This document shows positions 37,974 through 46,467 of a DNA stretch of 64,000 nt, one piece after another; the first letter of the stretch is position 1; each line of letters begins with the position of its first letter. This DNA is from Cupriavidus basilensis OR16 (GTDB taxonomy: Bacteria > Pseudomonadota > Gammaproteobacteria > Burkholderiales > Burkholderiaceae). Both the position numbers and the translations under genes were made by a program. The stretch is from positions 60,060 to 124,059 of the forward strand of contig NZ_AHJE01000001.1 in the NCBI RefSeq assembly GCF_000243095.1, given 5' to 3'. The notes under the pieces are model-generated. The model did not search any database, had not been told where the DNA came from, and saw only the letters and a program-made list of their open reading frames with translations.

Positions 37974-39165
37974 GCGCGCCACCGCCGCCACAAAGAAAAA
38001 CGCGCCGGCGACGGCGCGTTTTTTTTGACGTCAAGCCGGCCTGGCCCGGTCTGCACGTGCTCCAGCCAGTCCTTGACGCGGTTGGCATCGGCGAAGCGGG
38101 ACAGCTTGCCAACGGAATCCAGGAACACCATCACCACATTGCGGCCATTCACGCGTGCCTGCATCACCAGGCACTGGCCAGCCTCGGAGATAAAGCCTGT
38201 TTTCTGCAGGCCGATCTCCCAGTTGCCGCCACGAACCAGGCGGTTGGTGCTGACGTAGTGCTGCGTGCGGCCCAGTACATTGACCTCATGCTCGGTCTGC
38301 GTCGAAAACTCGCGGATGGTGGGGTTGCGGTACGCCGCGTTGACCATGCGCACAAGGTCCATCGCGCTCGAGACATTGCTGCTCGACAAGCCGTTCGAAT
38401 CGACGAAGTGGCTGTCGTTCATGCCGAGCTCGCGCGCCTTGCGGTTCATGGCCTGCACAAAGGCCGGCAGGCCGCCCTGGTAGCTGCGGCCCAGCACCGA
38501 TGCCGCGCGATTTTCCGAGGACATCAGTGCCAGCAGGAGCGCCTCCTGGCGGGTGAGCTGCGCGCCAAAGCGCAGGCGCGAACTGCTGTGCTTCTCGTTG
38601 TCGCGGTCTTCCTCGTTGATGGTGAGCACCTCATCCATCGGCTGGCGCGCGTCCATCACAACCAGGGCGGTCATCAGCTTGGTGATCGAGGCGATCGGCA
38701 GGACCGCGGCAGCGTTCTTCTGGAACAGCACTTCGTTGGAGTTCTGATCCATCACCAGCGCCACGCTGGAGCGCAGCGCGAGCGCGTCTTCGGTGCTGCG
38801 CAGGCCGAGTGCCTCGCCCAGCGACGGTTTCGCGGGGATGAACGCCGCGCGAACTGGTGCCGCCTGGCGCTGCGCCACCACGGTGCGCTTACCGTTTTTC
38901 AGTACCACGACCTTGCGCGTAGTGGCGCGCTCAGCCTTGCCGCTCGTCGCGGCCTGCTTGGATTTTGCGGATTTAGAGGAAGAACTTGCCGACTTTTTCT
39001 CGGACTTGGTGACTTTCTGGTTTTTGCGGTGTCCGACGTATTCGTCGCGGCATCGGCCACAGGGGCGGCCAGCATGGAAACGGTCAACAGCACAGAGGCC
39101 GCAACCGAAGTAAGAGGGGTAGAGCCGAAGAATCGCAAAAATAGGGAGGAATCAGACCGGAACAT
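37970..39165 (-). pseudogene. pbpG: PbpG-like D-alanyl-D-alanine endopeptidase (PBP7 family), 1-base frameshift
   Basis: PBP7-type serine endopeptidase that trims peptidoglycan cross-links in the periplasm. The signal peptide starts at ATG 39165 (MFRSDSSLFLRFFGST, hydrophobic core TSVAASVLLTVSMLAAPVAD). Near 39022 one A is missing from a run, and the frame shifts in a Lys/Ser-rich linker. The catalytic domain then reads in the second frame with SITK (nucleophile Ser), SSEN and KTG motifs (LPIASITKLM, LMSSENRAAS, LQKTGFISEAG). The C-terminal 25 residues read through the terminator; a stop (38031-38033) one frame away would end it at GPRPA, so a second small error is likely. Confidence 0.83.
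37999..38026. terminator. Rho-independent terminator after the FAD dehydrogenase (works on both strands)
   Basis: AACGCGCCG (37999-38007), loop GCGA, CGGCGCGTT (38012-38020), then a T run to 38026. The left side is preceded by an A run, so it could also terminate the convergent pbpG on the minus strand. Confidence 0.85.
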
Positions 39166-39444
39166 GATTCATTCAGCGCGCAACTAGGATTGCGCCAGTT
39201 TAGGAAAAAAAGAAATTGTTAGCAAGATTAAAGACTTACGAAGCCTCTTTAAAGTTCGATTTGCAAACAATTCCACATTACGAAAAATATGGGGCACACA
39301 TCACATGACACGTGCATTAAGACCGACGTCGACTGTGGTAATTCCACACCGTTTCATCTTTCTCACTCACCCACCAGGATGCCCCGGGCCAACTAACAGT
39401 GGGCAGCGGGCAGCACAAAGTGCGCCTTCGCCGCCGACACGCTC
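39166..39444. other. AT-rich intergenic region between pbpG and a nitroreductase
   Basis: About 280 bases, clearly AT-richer than the flanks, with no supported coding sequence. It must contain the pbpG promoter. I see no RNA gene or terminator hairpin with a T run. Confidence 0.4.
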
Positions 39445-40146
39445 TCAAGATAAGAAACGCGCGAACCCGCTTACCGGTTCACGCTCGGTACTAAGGGTAT
39501 TCTCTATGGCGGCGGGGTCGGCATGGCCCAGGGCCATGCCGCACACCACCATTTCATCCGCCGGCAGCCGCAAGTGATTGCCGATGACCGCGTGGAACTG
39601 GGTGAACGCCGCCTGCGGACAGGTATCCAGCCCGCGCGCCCGCGCCGCCACCATGATGCTTTGCAGGAACATGCCGTAGTCGAGCCAGCTGCCCTGCTCC
39701 AGGATGCGGTCGATGGTGAAGATCATGCCCACCGGGGCGCCAAAGAACGTGAAGTTGCGCGAGTGCTGCGCATGCATGCGCGCCTTGTCCTCGCGGCTGA
39801 TCTGCAGCAGGCTGTACAGGTCCCAGCCCACCTTGCGGCGCCGGTCGATATACGGCGTCACCCACTCGCGCGGATAGTAGGGATACTCCTCGCGATATTT
39901 GCTGTCGCGCTGCGGATCGTCATACGCGGCCAGCACGTCGGTGGACAGCCTCACCTTGGCATCGCCGGTCAGCACATAGACCCGCCATGGCTGGGCGTTG
40001 GTGCCCGACGGGGCCCGGCTGGCCACGGCCAGGATCTCGTTGACCACGTCGCGCGGCACCGGCGTATCGAGAAACGCACGCACCGAGCGGCGCGTGATGA
40101 TGGCCTGGTCGACCTGGGCGGTATCCCGCTTCTGCTGCGAATCCAT
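39445..40146 (-). CDS. Nitroreductase family protein
   Basis: A 233-residue FMN-dependent nitroreductase-fold oxidoreductase. ATG 40146 (MDSQQKRDTAQVDQAIITRR) is followed by the typical ITRRSVRAFLDTPVPRDVV, SRAPSGTNAQPWRVYVLTG and C-terminal CGMALGHADP motifs. NAD(P)H-dependent reduction of nitro- or quinone-like compounds is the family activity. The substrate is unknown. It ends at 39445 and has the thioesterase upstream. Confidence 0.92.
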   Translation of the reverse strand: MDSQQKRDTAQVDQAIITRRSVRAFLDTPVPRDVVNEILAVASRAPSGTNAQPWRVYVLTGDAKVRLSTDVLAAYDDPQRDSKYREEYPYYPREWVTPYIDRRRKVGWDLYSLLQISREDKARMHAQHSRNFTFFGAPVGMIFTIDRILEQGSWLDYGMFLQSIMVAARARGLDTCPQAAFTQFHAVIGNHLRLPADEMVVCGMALGHADPAAIENTLSTEREPVSGFARFLS

Positions 40147-40174
40147 GGTTCTCAACTCCTTTGCGCAGGCTGGC

Positions 40175-40627
40175 TCATGCGGTGGCGTCCGCCGGCTCGC
40201 ACACCAGGGCCTGCAGTGCATCGCGCAGCGCGGGCGGCAGCGGCACCGGGCGGCGCGTGGCGCGATCCACGTAGACATGGACAAAATGGCCCTGCGCCGC
40301 GGCCACGTCTTCGTCGTTGCGGAACAGGCCCACTTCGTAGCGCACGCTCGAATTGCCCAGCCGCGCCACGCGCATCCCGGCCACCACCGTATCGGGAAAG
40401 CTCAGCGCAGCGAAATAATTGCATTGCGTCTCGATCACCAGCCCAATGGTGTCGCCGGACGCGATATCCAGCACGCCCTCCCGGATCAGGTAGGTGTTCA
40501 CCACGGTATCGAAATAACTGTAGTAGATGACGTTGTTGATGTGGCCATAGACGTCGTTATCCATCCAGCGCGTGGTGATGGGCTGGAAATGACGATAGGC
40601 GCTGCGGGTATCTGCGGTCGGTTTCAT
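40175..40627 (-). CDS. Acyl-CoA thioesterase, 4HBT hot-dog family
   Basis: A 150-residue single hot-dog domain protein. The MDNDVYGHINNVIYYSYFDT segment contains the catalytic Asp/His-Asn pattern of 4-hydroxybenzoyl-CoA-type thioesterases (D.YGH.NN). GLVIETQCNYFAAL and VARLGNSSVRYEVG are conserved. It is translated from ATG 40627, 22 bases after the EamA stop (minus strand). Substrate class: short-chain or aromatic acyl-CoA. Confidence 0.9.
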   Translation of the reverse strand: MKPTADTRSAYRHFQPITTRWMDNDVYGHINNVIYYSYFDTVVNTYLIREGVLDIASGDTIGLVIETQCNYFAALSFPDTVVAGMRVARLGNSSVRYEVGLFRNDEDVAAAQGHFVHVYVDRATRRPVPLPPALRDALQALVCEPADATA

Positions 40628-40649
40628 CGAAAAGCGCGAAAAGAGGACA

Positions 40650-41555
40650 TTAGCGGCGGATCACCAGCGCGACGCCACCGGCGGCCAGGGCCATGCCAAG
40701 CGCGGCCAGCGGCGGGAAGCTCTCGCCGAACAGCAGCCACGCCATGGCGGCGGTGGTCGGCGGGGTGAGGTACATGAGGCTGGATACCTTGGTGGCCGCG
40801 CCTTGCCGGATCAAAAGGAACAGCAGCGAGATGGCCCCGATGGACAGCGCGACCACCGACCAGGCGAGCGCGCCGAACATCTCGGCATTCCACTCGACAT
40901 GGCGGGTCTCGGTCAGGAACATGAACGGCAGGCAGGCCAGTGCGGCCGCGGCGAACTGGATCACCGAGCCCATGCGCAGGTCGAACATCGGGCAATAGCG
41001 TTTCTGGTACAGGGTGCCAAAGGTGATCGAGAACAAGGCGCCCAGCGCCAGCAGCAGGCTTGGCGCGGACAGCCCGCTGGCCGACAGCTTGTTCGCCACC
41101 ACCAGGCCCACGCCAAGGATGCCGAGCAGCAACCCCAGCCACTGGCGCCGCCCGATGGTCTCGCCCATGCGAGAGGCCGCCAGCGCGGTCAGGATGGGCT
41201 GCATGCCGACAATCAGGGCGGAGACGCCTGCCGGCATGCCCAGCTTGACCGCGGCCCACACGCCGCCCAGGTAACCCGCCTGCAGGAACAGCCCTGCCAG
41301 CGCGATATGCCCGATCGTGCGCCAGTCGGTCTTGCCGGCGCGCCGCGGCGGCGGGACGCGCGCGATCAGCACAAACGGCACCATCAGCACCAGCACGCCG
41401 ACAAAACGCAGGAACAGGAAGGTCATCGGCTCCGCGTGCGGCATGCCGTACTTGGCAACGATGAATCCGGTGCTCCAGATCACGACGAACAGCCACGGCA
41501 TGCCGGCCATCCACAAGTTGCCGCGTGCCACGTGGGCCTGGCTGGTTGCACTCAT
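40650..41555 (-). CDS. EamA/DMT superfamily transporter
   Basis: A 301-residue inner-membrane protein with ten predicted hydrophobic segments in two EamA repeats (about 20-150 and 165-300), beginning WLFVVIWSTGFIVAKYGMPH. The conserved AEPMTFLFLRFVGV and the second-repeat LYQKRYCPMFDLRMGSVIQF match drug/metabolite exporters. Its start overlaps the stop of the upstream histone-deacetylase-like gene by 4 bases (ATGA). Substrate unknown. Confidence 0.91.
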   Translation of the reverse strand: MSATSQAHVARGNLWMAGMPWLFVVIWSTGFIVAKYGMPHAEPMTFLFLRFVGVLVLMVPFVLIARVPPPRRAGKTDWRTIGHIALAGLFLQAGYLGGVWAAVKLGMPAGVSALIVGMQPILTALAASRMGETIGRRQWLGLLLGILGVGLVVANKLSASGLSAPSLLLALGALFSITFGTLYQKRYCPMFDLRMGSVIQFAAAALACLPFMFLTETRHVEWNAEMFGALAWSVVALSIGAISLLFLLIRQGAATKVSSLMYLTPPTTAAMAWLLFGESFPPLAALGMALAAGGVALVIRR

Positions 41556-42520
41556 TGTTGTGCCGCCTCCGTATCGCCGGCGGGCAGGATTGCCCCTGCG
41601 GCGGCTCCCGTGTCGCGCCGGGCATAGCGTTCGTGATATTGCGCGGCGAGCGCGATGGTTTGCGCATGCACCGCGACGGTGTTCTCGATCTGGTTGCCAT
41701 AGCCGCCCGCCATGGCCACGGCAATGGGCAGGCCACGCGCCAGGGCCGCGTCGAACACCAGGCAGTCGCGCCGGGCCAATCCGGCCAGCGTGAGTTTCAG
41801 GCGCCCAAGCCGGTCGCCCTCATGCGGATCGGCTCCGGCCAGATAAATGATCAGGTCGGGCGAGAAACGCGCGAACAGCATATCGAGTGCGCCCTGCAGC
41901 GCCTGGGCGTAAGCGTCGTCGTCGCAACCATCAGGCAGGCCCACGTCGAGATCGCTGGCTTCCTTGCGGAACGGATAGTTTTTCTCGCCATGCAGGGACA
42001 GCGTGAAGACGAACGGGTCGTCACGCAGGATGGAGGCGGTGCCATTGCCCTGGTGCACGTCGAGATCGACCACGGCCACGCGCTCCACCCGGCCGTCGCG
42101 GCGCAGTTGGCGGGCGGCGACGGCCGCGTCGTTGAAGACGCAGAAACCACCGCCCTTGTCGGCATAGGCGTGATGCGTGCCGCCCGCCAGGTTGACCGAT
42201 ATGCCCTCGCGCAACGCGATGCGGCAGGCCTCGATGGTGGCGCCCGCGGACCGCCGCGACCGCTCGACCATGGCGTCCGACCACGGAAAGCCGATCTCGC
42301 GCTGGCGCGACGGGTCCAGTTCACCCCGGGAGACGCTGGCGACATACTCGGGCGTGTGCGCCAGCAGCAAGGCATCGTCCCCGGCCCGCGGCGCCTCGAC
42401 CAGGCTCAGCCCGGGCACGTCGCGCTCGACCGCCGTCCTCAGCATGCTGTACTTGCGCATCGGGAAGCGGTGGCCCTCGGGCAGGGGCAGGACAAAATGA
42501 TCGGCGTAAAAAGCAAGCAT
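41552..42520 (-). CDS. Histone deacetylase/acetylpolyamine amidohydrolase-like protein
   Basis: A 322-residue zinc hydrolase of the HDAC superfamily, AcuC/HDAC-like. ATG 42520 gives MLAFYADHFVLPLPEGHRFP. Motifs: GGTHHAYADKGGGFCVFNDA (active-site His pair) and VAVVDLDVHQGNGTASIL (Zn Asp/His), with SLHGEKNYPFRKEASDLD and the distal LAGADPHEGDRLGRL Asp, and AGGYG near the C-terminus. It probably deacetylates acetyl-polyamines or small amides. No role can be fixed from context. Confidence 0.91.
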   Translation of the reverse strand: MLAFYADHFVLPLPEGHRFPMRKYSMLRTAVERDVPGLSLVEAPRAGDDALLLAHTPEYVASVSRGELDPSRQREIGFPWSDAMVERSRRSAGATIEACRIALREGISVNLAGGTHHAYADKGGGFCVFNDAAVAARQLRRDGRVERVAVVDLDVHQGNGTASILRDDPFVFTLSLHGEKNYPFRKEASDLDVGLPDGCDDDAYAQALQGALDMLFARFSPDLIIYLAGADPHEGDRLGRLKLTLAGLARRDCLVFDAALARGLPIAVAMAGGYGNQIENTVAVHAQTIALAAQYHERYARRDTGAAAGAILPAGDTEAAQQ

Positions 42521-42988
42521 GAGGACAGACGTAGGCGGGCGGTCTCGGCAACCAGGCCACGATGCATCGGCCGGTGGGTTGCGCCCTTGGGCAGCAGCGA
42601 TTTGGGCAGCGGCAATTCGGGCAGACCGCGATGGTAGCACTGTGCCGGCGCCGCGGTGCGCCGCCCCGACCTGCCCCCCCTGTGCGTGGAACGTGCCTGC
42701 CGTGGCGAGCTTGCCGACGCTACGCAGGCAGAATGTGACACCACATCGACTTCAACAACAGTTATTTGTGCAATGCACAAGAAGACCTTGACACCGTTTT
42801 TCTTTTCCCTACAATTGGAATTGTTGCGGCGCACCATCCAGTTTGCAGGGCAAGCGGAGCGCGCCGATAACCCCCAAACGCCTGGGGCTGGCTGACGAGA
42901 GAACTGCATTAACCGTTACTTCGTCATGGCTTTGACATCTGGGCGGCCTAATTTTGCATGACCTTGAACTTCATTATTGGAGACCAGC
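42521..42988. other. Long control region before phaP1
   Basis: About 470 bases without a coding gene. The last part is the phasin promoter (see separate entry). The first part is GC-rich and shows no recognisable RNA gene, terminator or repeat. A small open frame here is antisense background and was rejected. Confidence 0.4.
42766..42815 (+). promoter_or_regulatory. phaP1 promoter with palindromic candidate PhaR site
   Basis: TTGACA (42788-42793) and TACAAT (42810-42815) with a 16-base spacer form the best sigma70 promoter in the window. Just upstream, TTGTGCAATGCACAA (42766-42780) is a perfect 7+7 palindrome. In Cupriavidus, phaP1 is repressed by PhaR when no PHB is present, so this palindrome is a candidate regulatory site. 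The assignment is inference. Confidence 0.6.
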
Positions 42989-43567
42989 ATGAGCTTCACC
43001 CCGGAACAAGTCGCTGCAGCACAAAAAGCCAACCTCGAAACCCTGTTTGGCCTGACCACCAAAGCCTTCGAAGGCATTGAAAAGCTGGTCGAGCTGAACC
43101 TGCAAGTCGTCAAGGCCACGTTCGCTGAAAACGTGGACAACGCCAAGAAGGCCCTCTCGGCCAAGGACGCCCAGGAATTCCTGGCCCTCCAGACCTCGCT
43201 GGTCCAGCCGGTTGCCGAAAAGGCCCTGGCCTATAGCCGCCACGTGTACGAAATCGCCTCGGAAACCCAGGCTGAATTCACCAAGGTTGCCGAAGCCCAA
43301 CTGGCCGAAAACTCGAAGAAGGTGCAAACCCTGGTCGAGAACCTCGCCAAGAACGCCCCGGCCGGCTCCGAGTCGACCGTTGCCATCGTGAAGTCCGCGA
43401 TCAGCGCCGCCAACAACGCTTACGAGTCGGTCCAGAAGGCCACCAAGCAAGCCGTTGAAATCGCTGAAACCAACTTCCAGGCAGCCGCCAGCGCCGCCAC
43501 CAAGGCCGCACAGCAAGCCAGCGCCACGGCTCGCACCGCGACCAAGAAGACCACCACTGCCGCCTAA
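42989..43567 (+). CDS. phaP1: Phasin PhaP1 (PHB granule-associated protein)
   Basis: A 192-residue phasin, the same length as the main phasin of Cupriavidus necator. It covers polyhydroxybutyrate granules and is among the most abundant proteins during storage. Sequence: [20 protein letters not shown] and [21 protein letters not shown], with an Ala/Thr/Lys-rich tail ending [19 protein letters not shown]. The ATG at 42989 follows TTGGAGAC; a TTG upstream at 42977 was not used. It points away from the PDH operon. Confidence 0.95.
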   Translation: MSFTPEQVAAAQKANLETLFGLTTKAFEGIEKLVELNLQVVKATFAENVDNAKKALSAKDAQEFLALQTSLVQPVAEKALAYSRHVYEIASETQAEFTKVAEAQLAENSKKVQTLVENLAKNAPAGSESTVAIVKSAISAANNAYESVQKATKQAVEIAETNFQAAASAATKAAQQASATARTATKKTTTAA

Positions 43568-43582
43568 TCCGCGACGGCAGGA

Positions 43583-43608
43583 AACGGACCGGCTTCGGCC
43601 GGTTCGTT
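43583..43608 (+). terminator. Stable hairpin after phaP1
   Basis: AACGGACCGGC (43583-43593) and GCCGGTTCGTT (43598-43608) pair with one mismatch around a TTCG tetraloop, 16 bases after the stop. There is no strong U-tract, so it may protect the abundant phasin mRNA rather than end transcription. Confidence 0.5.
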
Positions 43609-43881
43609 GGCAAAGCGCGACTGGCATGGCCAGCGCATTTTGCCAACGAAGGCAGCACGGAAGGCCACCCCGCCGCCCTGCCCTCCTACTGTGTCTCCTC
43701 GGTATCTGGTTTCCATGTATTCCAATATCGATTCATTCCCGGCCATGCGCCGGGATTTTTTTGCCTGCCGAACCTGGGAACACAGAACTCGGGCGCCCCC
43801 GCCTTCTGCAAGCCCGCCTTGGTCGGCTCAGCCGCAAGCGTATGCTAAAAAATCCTGGCAGTTAATTGCAAACCAAGACGT

Positions 43882-43907
43882 AAAAAGGCCCGCCGTGCAG
43901 CGGGCCT
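43882..43907 (-). terminator. Rho-independent terminator of the PDH operon
   Basis: On the minus strand AGGCCCGC (complement of 43900-43907) and GCGGGCCT (complement of 43886-43893) form an 8-bp stem followed by TTTTT, about 25 bases after the lpd stop codon. Confidence 0.85.
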
Positions 43908-43932
43908 CAACGATGTCGCTAGCGTGTATCGC

Positions 43933-45714
43933 TTAACGCTTGCGCGGCGGCGGCACATCCGTGCAGACGCCCTCGTAGATCTCTGCAGCCATGCCGATGG
44001 ATTCGCCCAGCGTCGGGTGCGGGTGGATGGTCTTGCCGATATCCACCGCGTCGGCGCCCATCTCGACTGCCAGGCAGACTTCGCTGATCAGGTCGCCTGC
44101 ATGCATGCCGACGATGCCGCCACCGATGATCCGGTGGGTTTCCTCATCGAAGATGAGCTTGGTGAAGCCTTCGTCGCGGCCATTGGCGATGGCACGGCCG
44201 GAGGCCGCCCACGGGAACACGCTCTTGCTGTACTTGATCCCTTGCGCCTTGCATTGCTCTTCGGTCACGCCGGCCCAGGCCACTTCCGGATCGGTGTAGG
44301 CCACCGACGGGATCTGCTTGACGTCAAAGTAGGCCTTCTCACCGTGCGCGGCTTCTGCTGCGACGTGCGCTTCATGCACAGCCTTGTGGGCCAGCATGGG
44401 CTGGCCGACGATGTCGCCGATGGCGAAGATGTGCGGCACATTGGTACGCATCTGCTTGTCAACGTCGATAAAACCGCGATCCGTCACCGCCACGCCCGCC
44501 TTCTCCGCACCGATGCGCTTGCCGTTGGGCACGCGGCCCACCGACACCAGCACCAGGTCGTAGCGCTGCGGCTCGGCTGGCGCCTGCTCGCCTTCGAACT
44601 TGACGTAGATGCCGTCCGGCTTCGCTTCCACGCCAACCGTCTTGGTCTTGAGCATGACCTTGTCGAAGCGCTTCTTGTTCATCTTGTCCCAGACCTTGAC
44701 CAGGTCGCGGTCGGCGCCCTGCATCAGGCCATCGAGCATTTCCACCACGTCGATGTTGGCGCCCAGCGTGCTGTACACCGTGGCCATTTCCAGCCCGATG
44801 ATGCCACCGCCGATGACCAGCATCTTGTTGGGCACTTCCGGCAGTTCCAGCGCACCGGTGGAGTCGACGATGCGCGGGTCCTCGGGGATGAACGGCAGCT
44901 TGACCGCCTGGCTGCCGGCGGCGATCACGGCCTTCTCGAAGCGGATCACCGTCTTCTTGCCCGTCGTCGCTTTAGCGTCGCCTTCGGTCTCCTGCACCTC
45001 GAGGTGATGCGGGTCGAGGAAGGTGCCGATACCGCGCACGACCTGTACCTTGCGGGCCTTGGCCATGCCGGTCAGGCCGCCGGTCAGCTTGCCGACCACG
45101 GTTTCCTTGTAGTGGCGCAGCCCGTCGAGGTCGATCTTGGCCTCGCCGAACAGGATGCCGTGGGCCGCCAGGGCCTTGGCTTCGTCGATCACGGCAACGT
45201 TATGCAGCAGTGCCTTCGAGGGGATGCAGCCCACGTTCAGGCAGACGCCGCCGAGGGTGCTGTAGCGCTCGACCAGCACGGTGTTCATGCCGAGATCGGC
45301 GCTGCGGAAGGCGGCCGAGTAGCCACCAGGGCCGGCGCCCAGCACCAGCATGTCGCAGGTGATGTCCGCGCTGCCCGAATGCGCGGCGGCCGCGGGCGCC
45401 GCGGCCGCAGGCGCGGGAGCGGATGCCTGTGCAGGCGCGGGCGCGGGAGCCGGTGCGGCCGCGGGCTTGGCCGCCGCTTCGCTCTCCAGCGTGCAGATGA
45501 CGGCGCCCTTGGCGACCTTGTCGCCCACCTTGATGCGCACCTCCACCACCTTGCCGGCGGCGGACGAAGGCACATCCATGCTGGCCTTGTCGGACTCGAG
45601 CACGATCAGCGACTGCTCCTGCTCGACCGTATCGCCAGCCTTGACCAGCACCTCGATGACTTCCACCGCGTCGAAATCGCCGATATCCGGCACCTGGACT
45701 TCGATCACACTCAT
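43933..45714 (-). CDS. lpdA: Dihydrolipoyl dehydrogenase with N-terminal lipoyl domain (PDH E3)
   Basis: The E3 component that reoxidises dihydrolipoamide with FAD and NAD+. ATG 45714 starts [20 protein letters not shown]. The N-terminal lipoyl domain has the lipoyl lysine in [13 protein letters not shown] (Lys43). An Ala/Pro linker follows, then the flavoprotein: [15 protein letters not shown], redox cysteines [14 protein letters not shown] (Cys158, Cys163), NAD site [16 protein letters not shown], and the catalytic His in [10 protein letters not shown]. 593 residues, as in other Burkholderiales PdhL. It is the last gene of aceE-aceF-BPH-lpd. Confidence 0.95.
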   Translation of the reverse strand: MSVIEVQVPDIGDFDAVEVIEVLVKAGDTVEQEQSLIVLESDKASMDVPSSAAGKVVEVRIKVGDKVAKGAVICTLESEAAAKPAAAPAPAPAPAQASAPAPAAAAPAAAAHSGSADITCDMLVLGAGPGGYSAAFRSADLGMNTVLVERYSTLGGVCLNVGCIPSKALLHNVAVIDEAKALAAHGILFGEAKIDLDGLRHYKETVVGKLTGGLTGMAKARKVQVVRGIGTFLDPHHLEVQETEGDAKATTGKKTVIRFEKAVIAAGSQAVKLPFIPEDPRIVDSTGALELPEVPNKMLVIGGGIIGLEMATVYSTLGANIDVVEMLDGLMQGADRDLVKVWDKMNKKRFDKVMLKTKTVGVEAKPDGIYVKFEGEQAPAEPQRYDLVLVSVGRVPNGKRIGAEKAGVAVTDRGFIDVDKQMRTNVPHIFAIGDIVGQPMLAHKAVHEAHVAAEAAHGEKAYFDVKQIPSVAYTDPEVAWAGVTEEQCKAQGIKYSKSVFPWAASGRAIANGRDEGFTKLIFDEETHRIIGGGIVGMHAGDLISEVCLAVEMGADAVDIGKTIHPHPTLGESIGMAAEIYEGVCTDVPPPRKR

Positions 45715-45742
45715 GTTTTGCTCCTCAAGAACGCGTCCCGCT

Positions 45743-46360
45743 TCAGATGCGGGCCGCGCCATCGTTATTGGTTGCTCCGTCGCCAGCGATGTCGCCCAGT
45801 CGCACCACCTGCACCTCGACCGGGCCTGCCGAACTCTTGTCGAACTCCACGCCTGCGTCCACGCCGATCCGCGCAATCTCCCCGGCGCCGAGCGCCGGCT
45901 GGTCGTAGACCGCGTGCATGGCACCCAGCGCGTAATTGCGCCCCGAGCCAATGCCCCAGAAACGATCGAACGAGAAAACCTCGCGGTACGAGTACACCCC
46001 GAAGATGCCTGCCGGATTGGCAATCAGGCACACGATCTGCGAGGACTCGTAGGGATCGTCCTCGTCTTCCTTGGTGTTGATGAAATACTCGTTCTTGAGT
46101 TTTTCATGCACCTTGAGGAAGGTCCGGAAGACGTCATCGCGCGAGCCCAGCCGGCAATCCTCGCCCAGCCCTGCCAGCAAGCTGCGCATGACCGGGAAGT
46201 GCGCGGTGGTACCGGCAAGCGCCACGAAGCTGTCGCCCACCGGGAACACCTTCTGGTTGCGCTCGTAGGCACGCGTGAGCCGGGTGTCGCCGAACGTCAC
46301 CAGTGCATCGGCGGCAATTGCCACCTCGCCTGCCTTCTTGACGACAACGCAGGTAGTCAT
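45743..46360 (-). CDS. Betaproteobacterial proteasome homologue (BPH), Ntn hydrolase
   Basis: A 205-residue proteasome/HslV-fold protein of the BPH type known from betaproteobacteria. ATG 46360 is followed directly by Thr ([20 protein letters not shown]). After Met removal Thr1 would be the nucleophile, with Asp17 (in AIAADA) and a Lys (Lys36, in RNQKVF, near the HslV Lys33 position) as in proteasome beta subunits. Other matches are [13 protein letters not shown] and the [15 protein letters not shown] region (cf. the GSG of beta subunits). It lies between aceF and lpd, 29 bases from lpd, within the PDH operon. Physiological substrate and partner ATPase are unknown. The longer upstream frame overlaps aceF and was not used. 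Confidence 0.88.
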   Translation of the reverse strand: MTTCVVVKKAGEVAIAADALVTFGDTRLTRAYERNQKVFPVGDSFVALAGTTAHFPVMRSLLAGLGEDCRLGSRDDVFRTFLKVHEKLKNEYFINTKEDEDDPYESSQIVCLIANPAGIFGVYSYREVFSFDRFWGIGSGRNYALGAMHAVYDQPALGAGEIARIGVDAGVEFDKSSAGPVEVQVVRLGDIAGDGATNNDGAARI

Positions 46361-46467
46361 GGGCTCGCTTTCTGGTTTCCAGTGTTCCTGGCTTGCTGAC
46401 GGCAGGTTGCAGACGTTGCTGGCAAAAGCGCGCATGGCCCTTGGGGTCATGCGCGCCTTCGTCCGCC

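Larger units (their letters stand above)
43568..43932. other. Intergenic region between phaP1 and lpd with terminators
   Basis: No gene is supported. It contains the phasin hairpin (43583-43608, one mismatch in an 11-bp stem with TTCG loop, no T run) and the lpd terminator (43882-43907). The middle is low-complexity and holds no recognisable feature. Confidence 0.5.

Noticed and set aside
42521..42765. Small coding gene in the phasin upstream region
   Set aside because: Short open frames have no start context and are rich in rare codons; no homologue was recognised.
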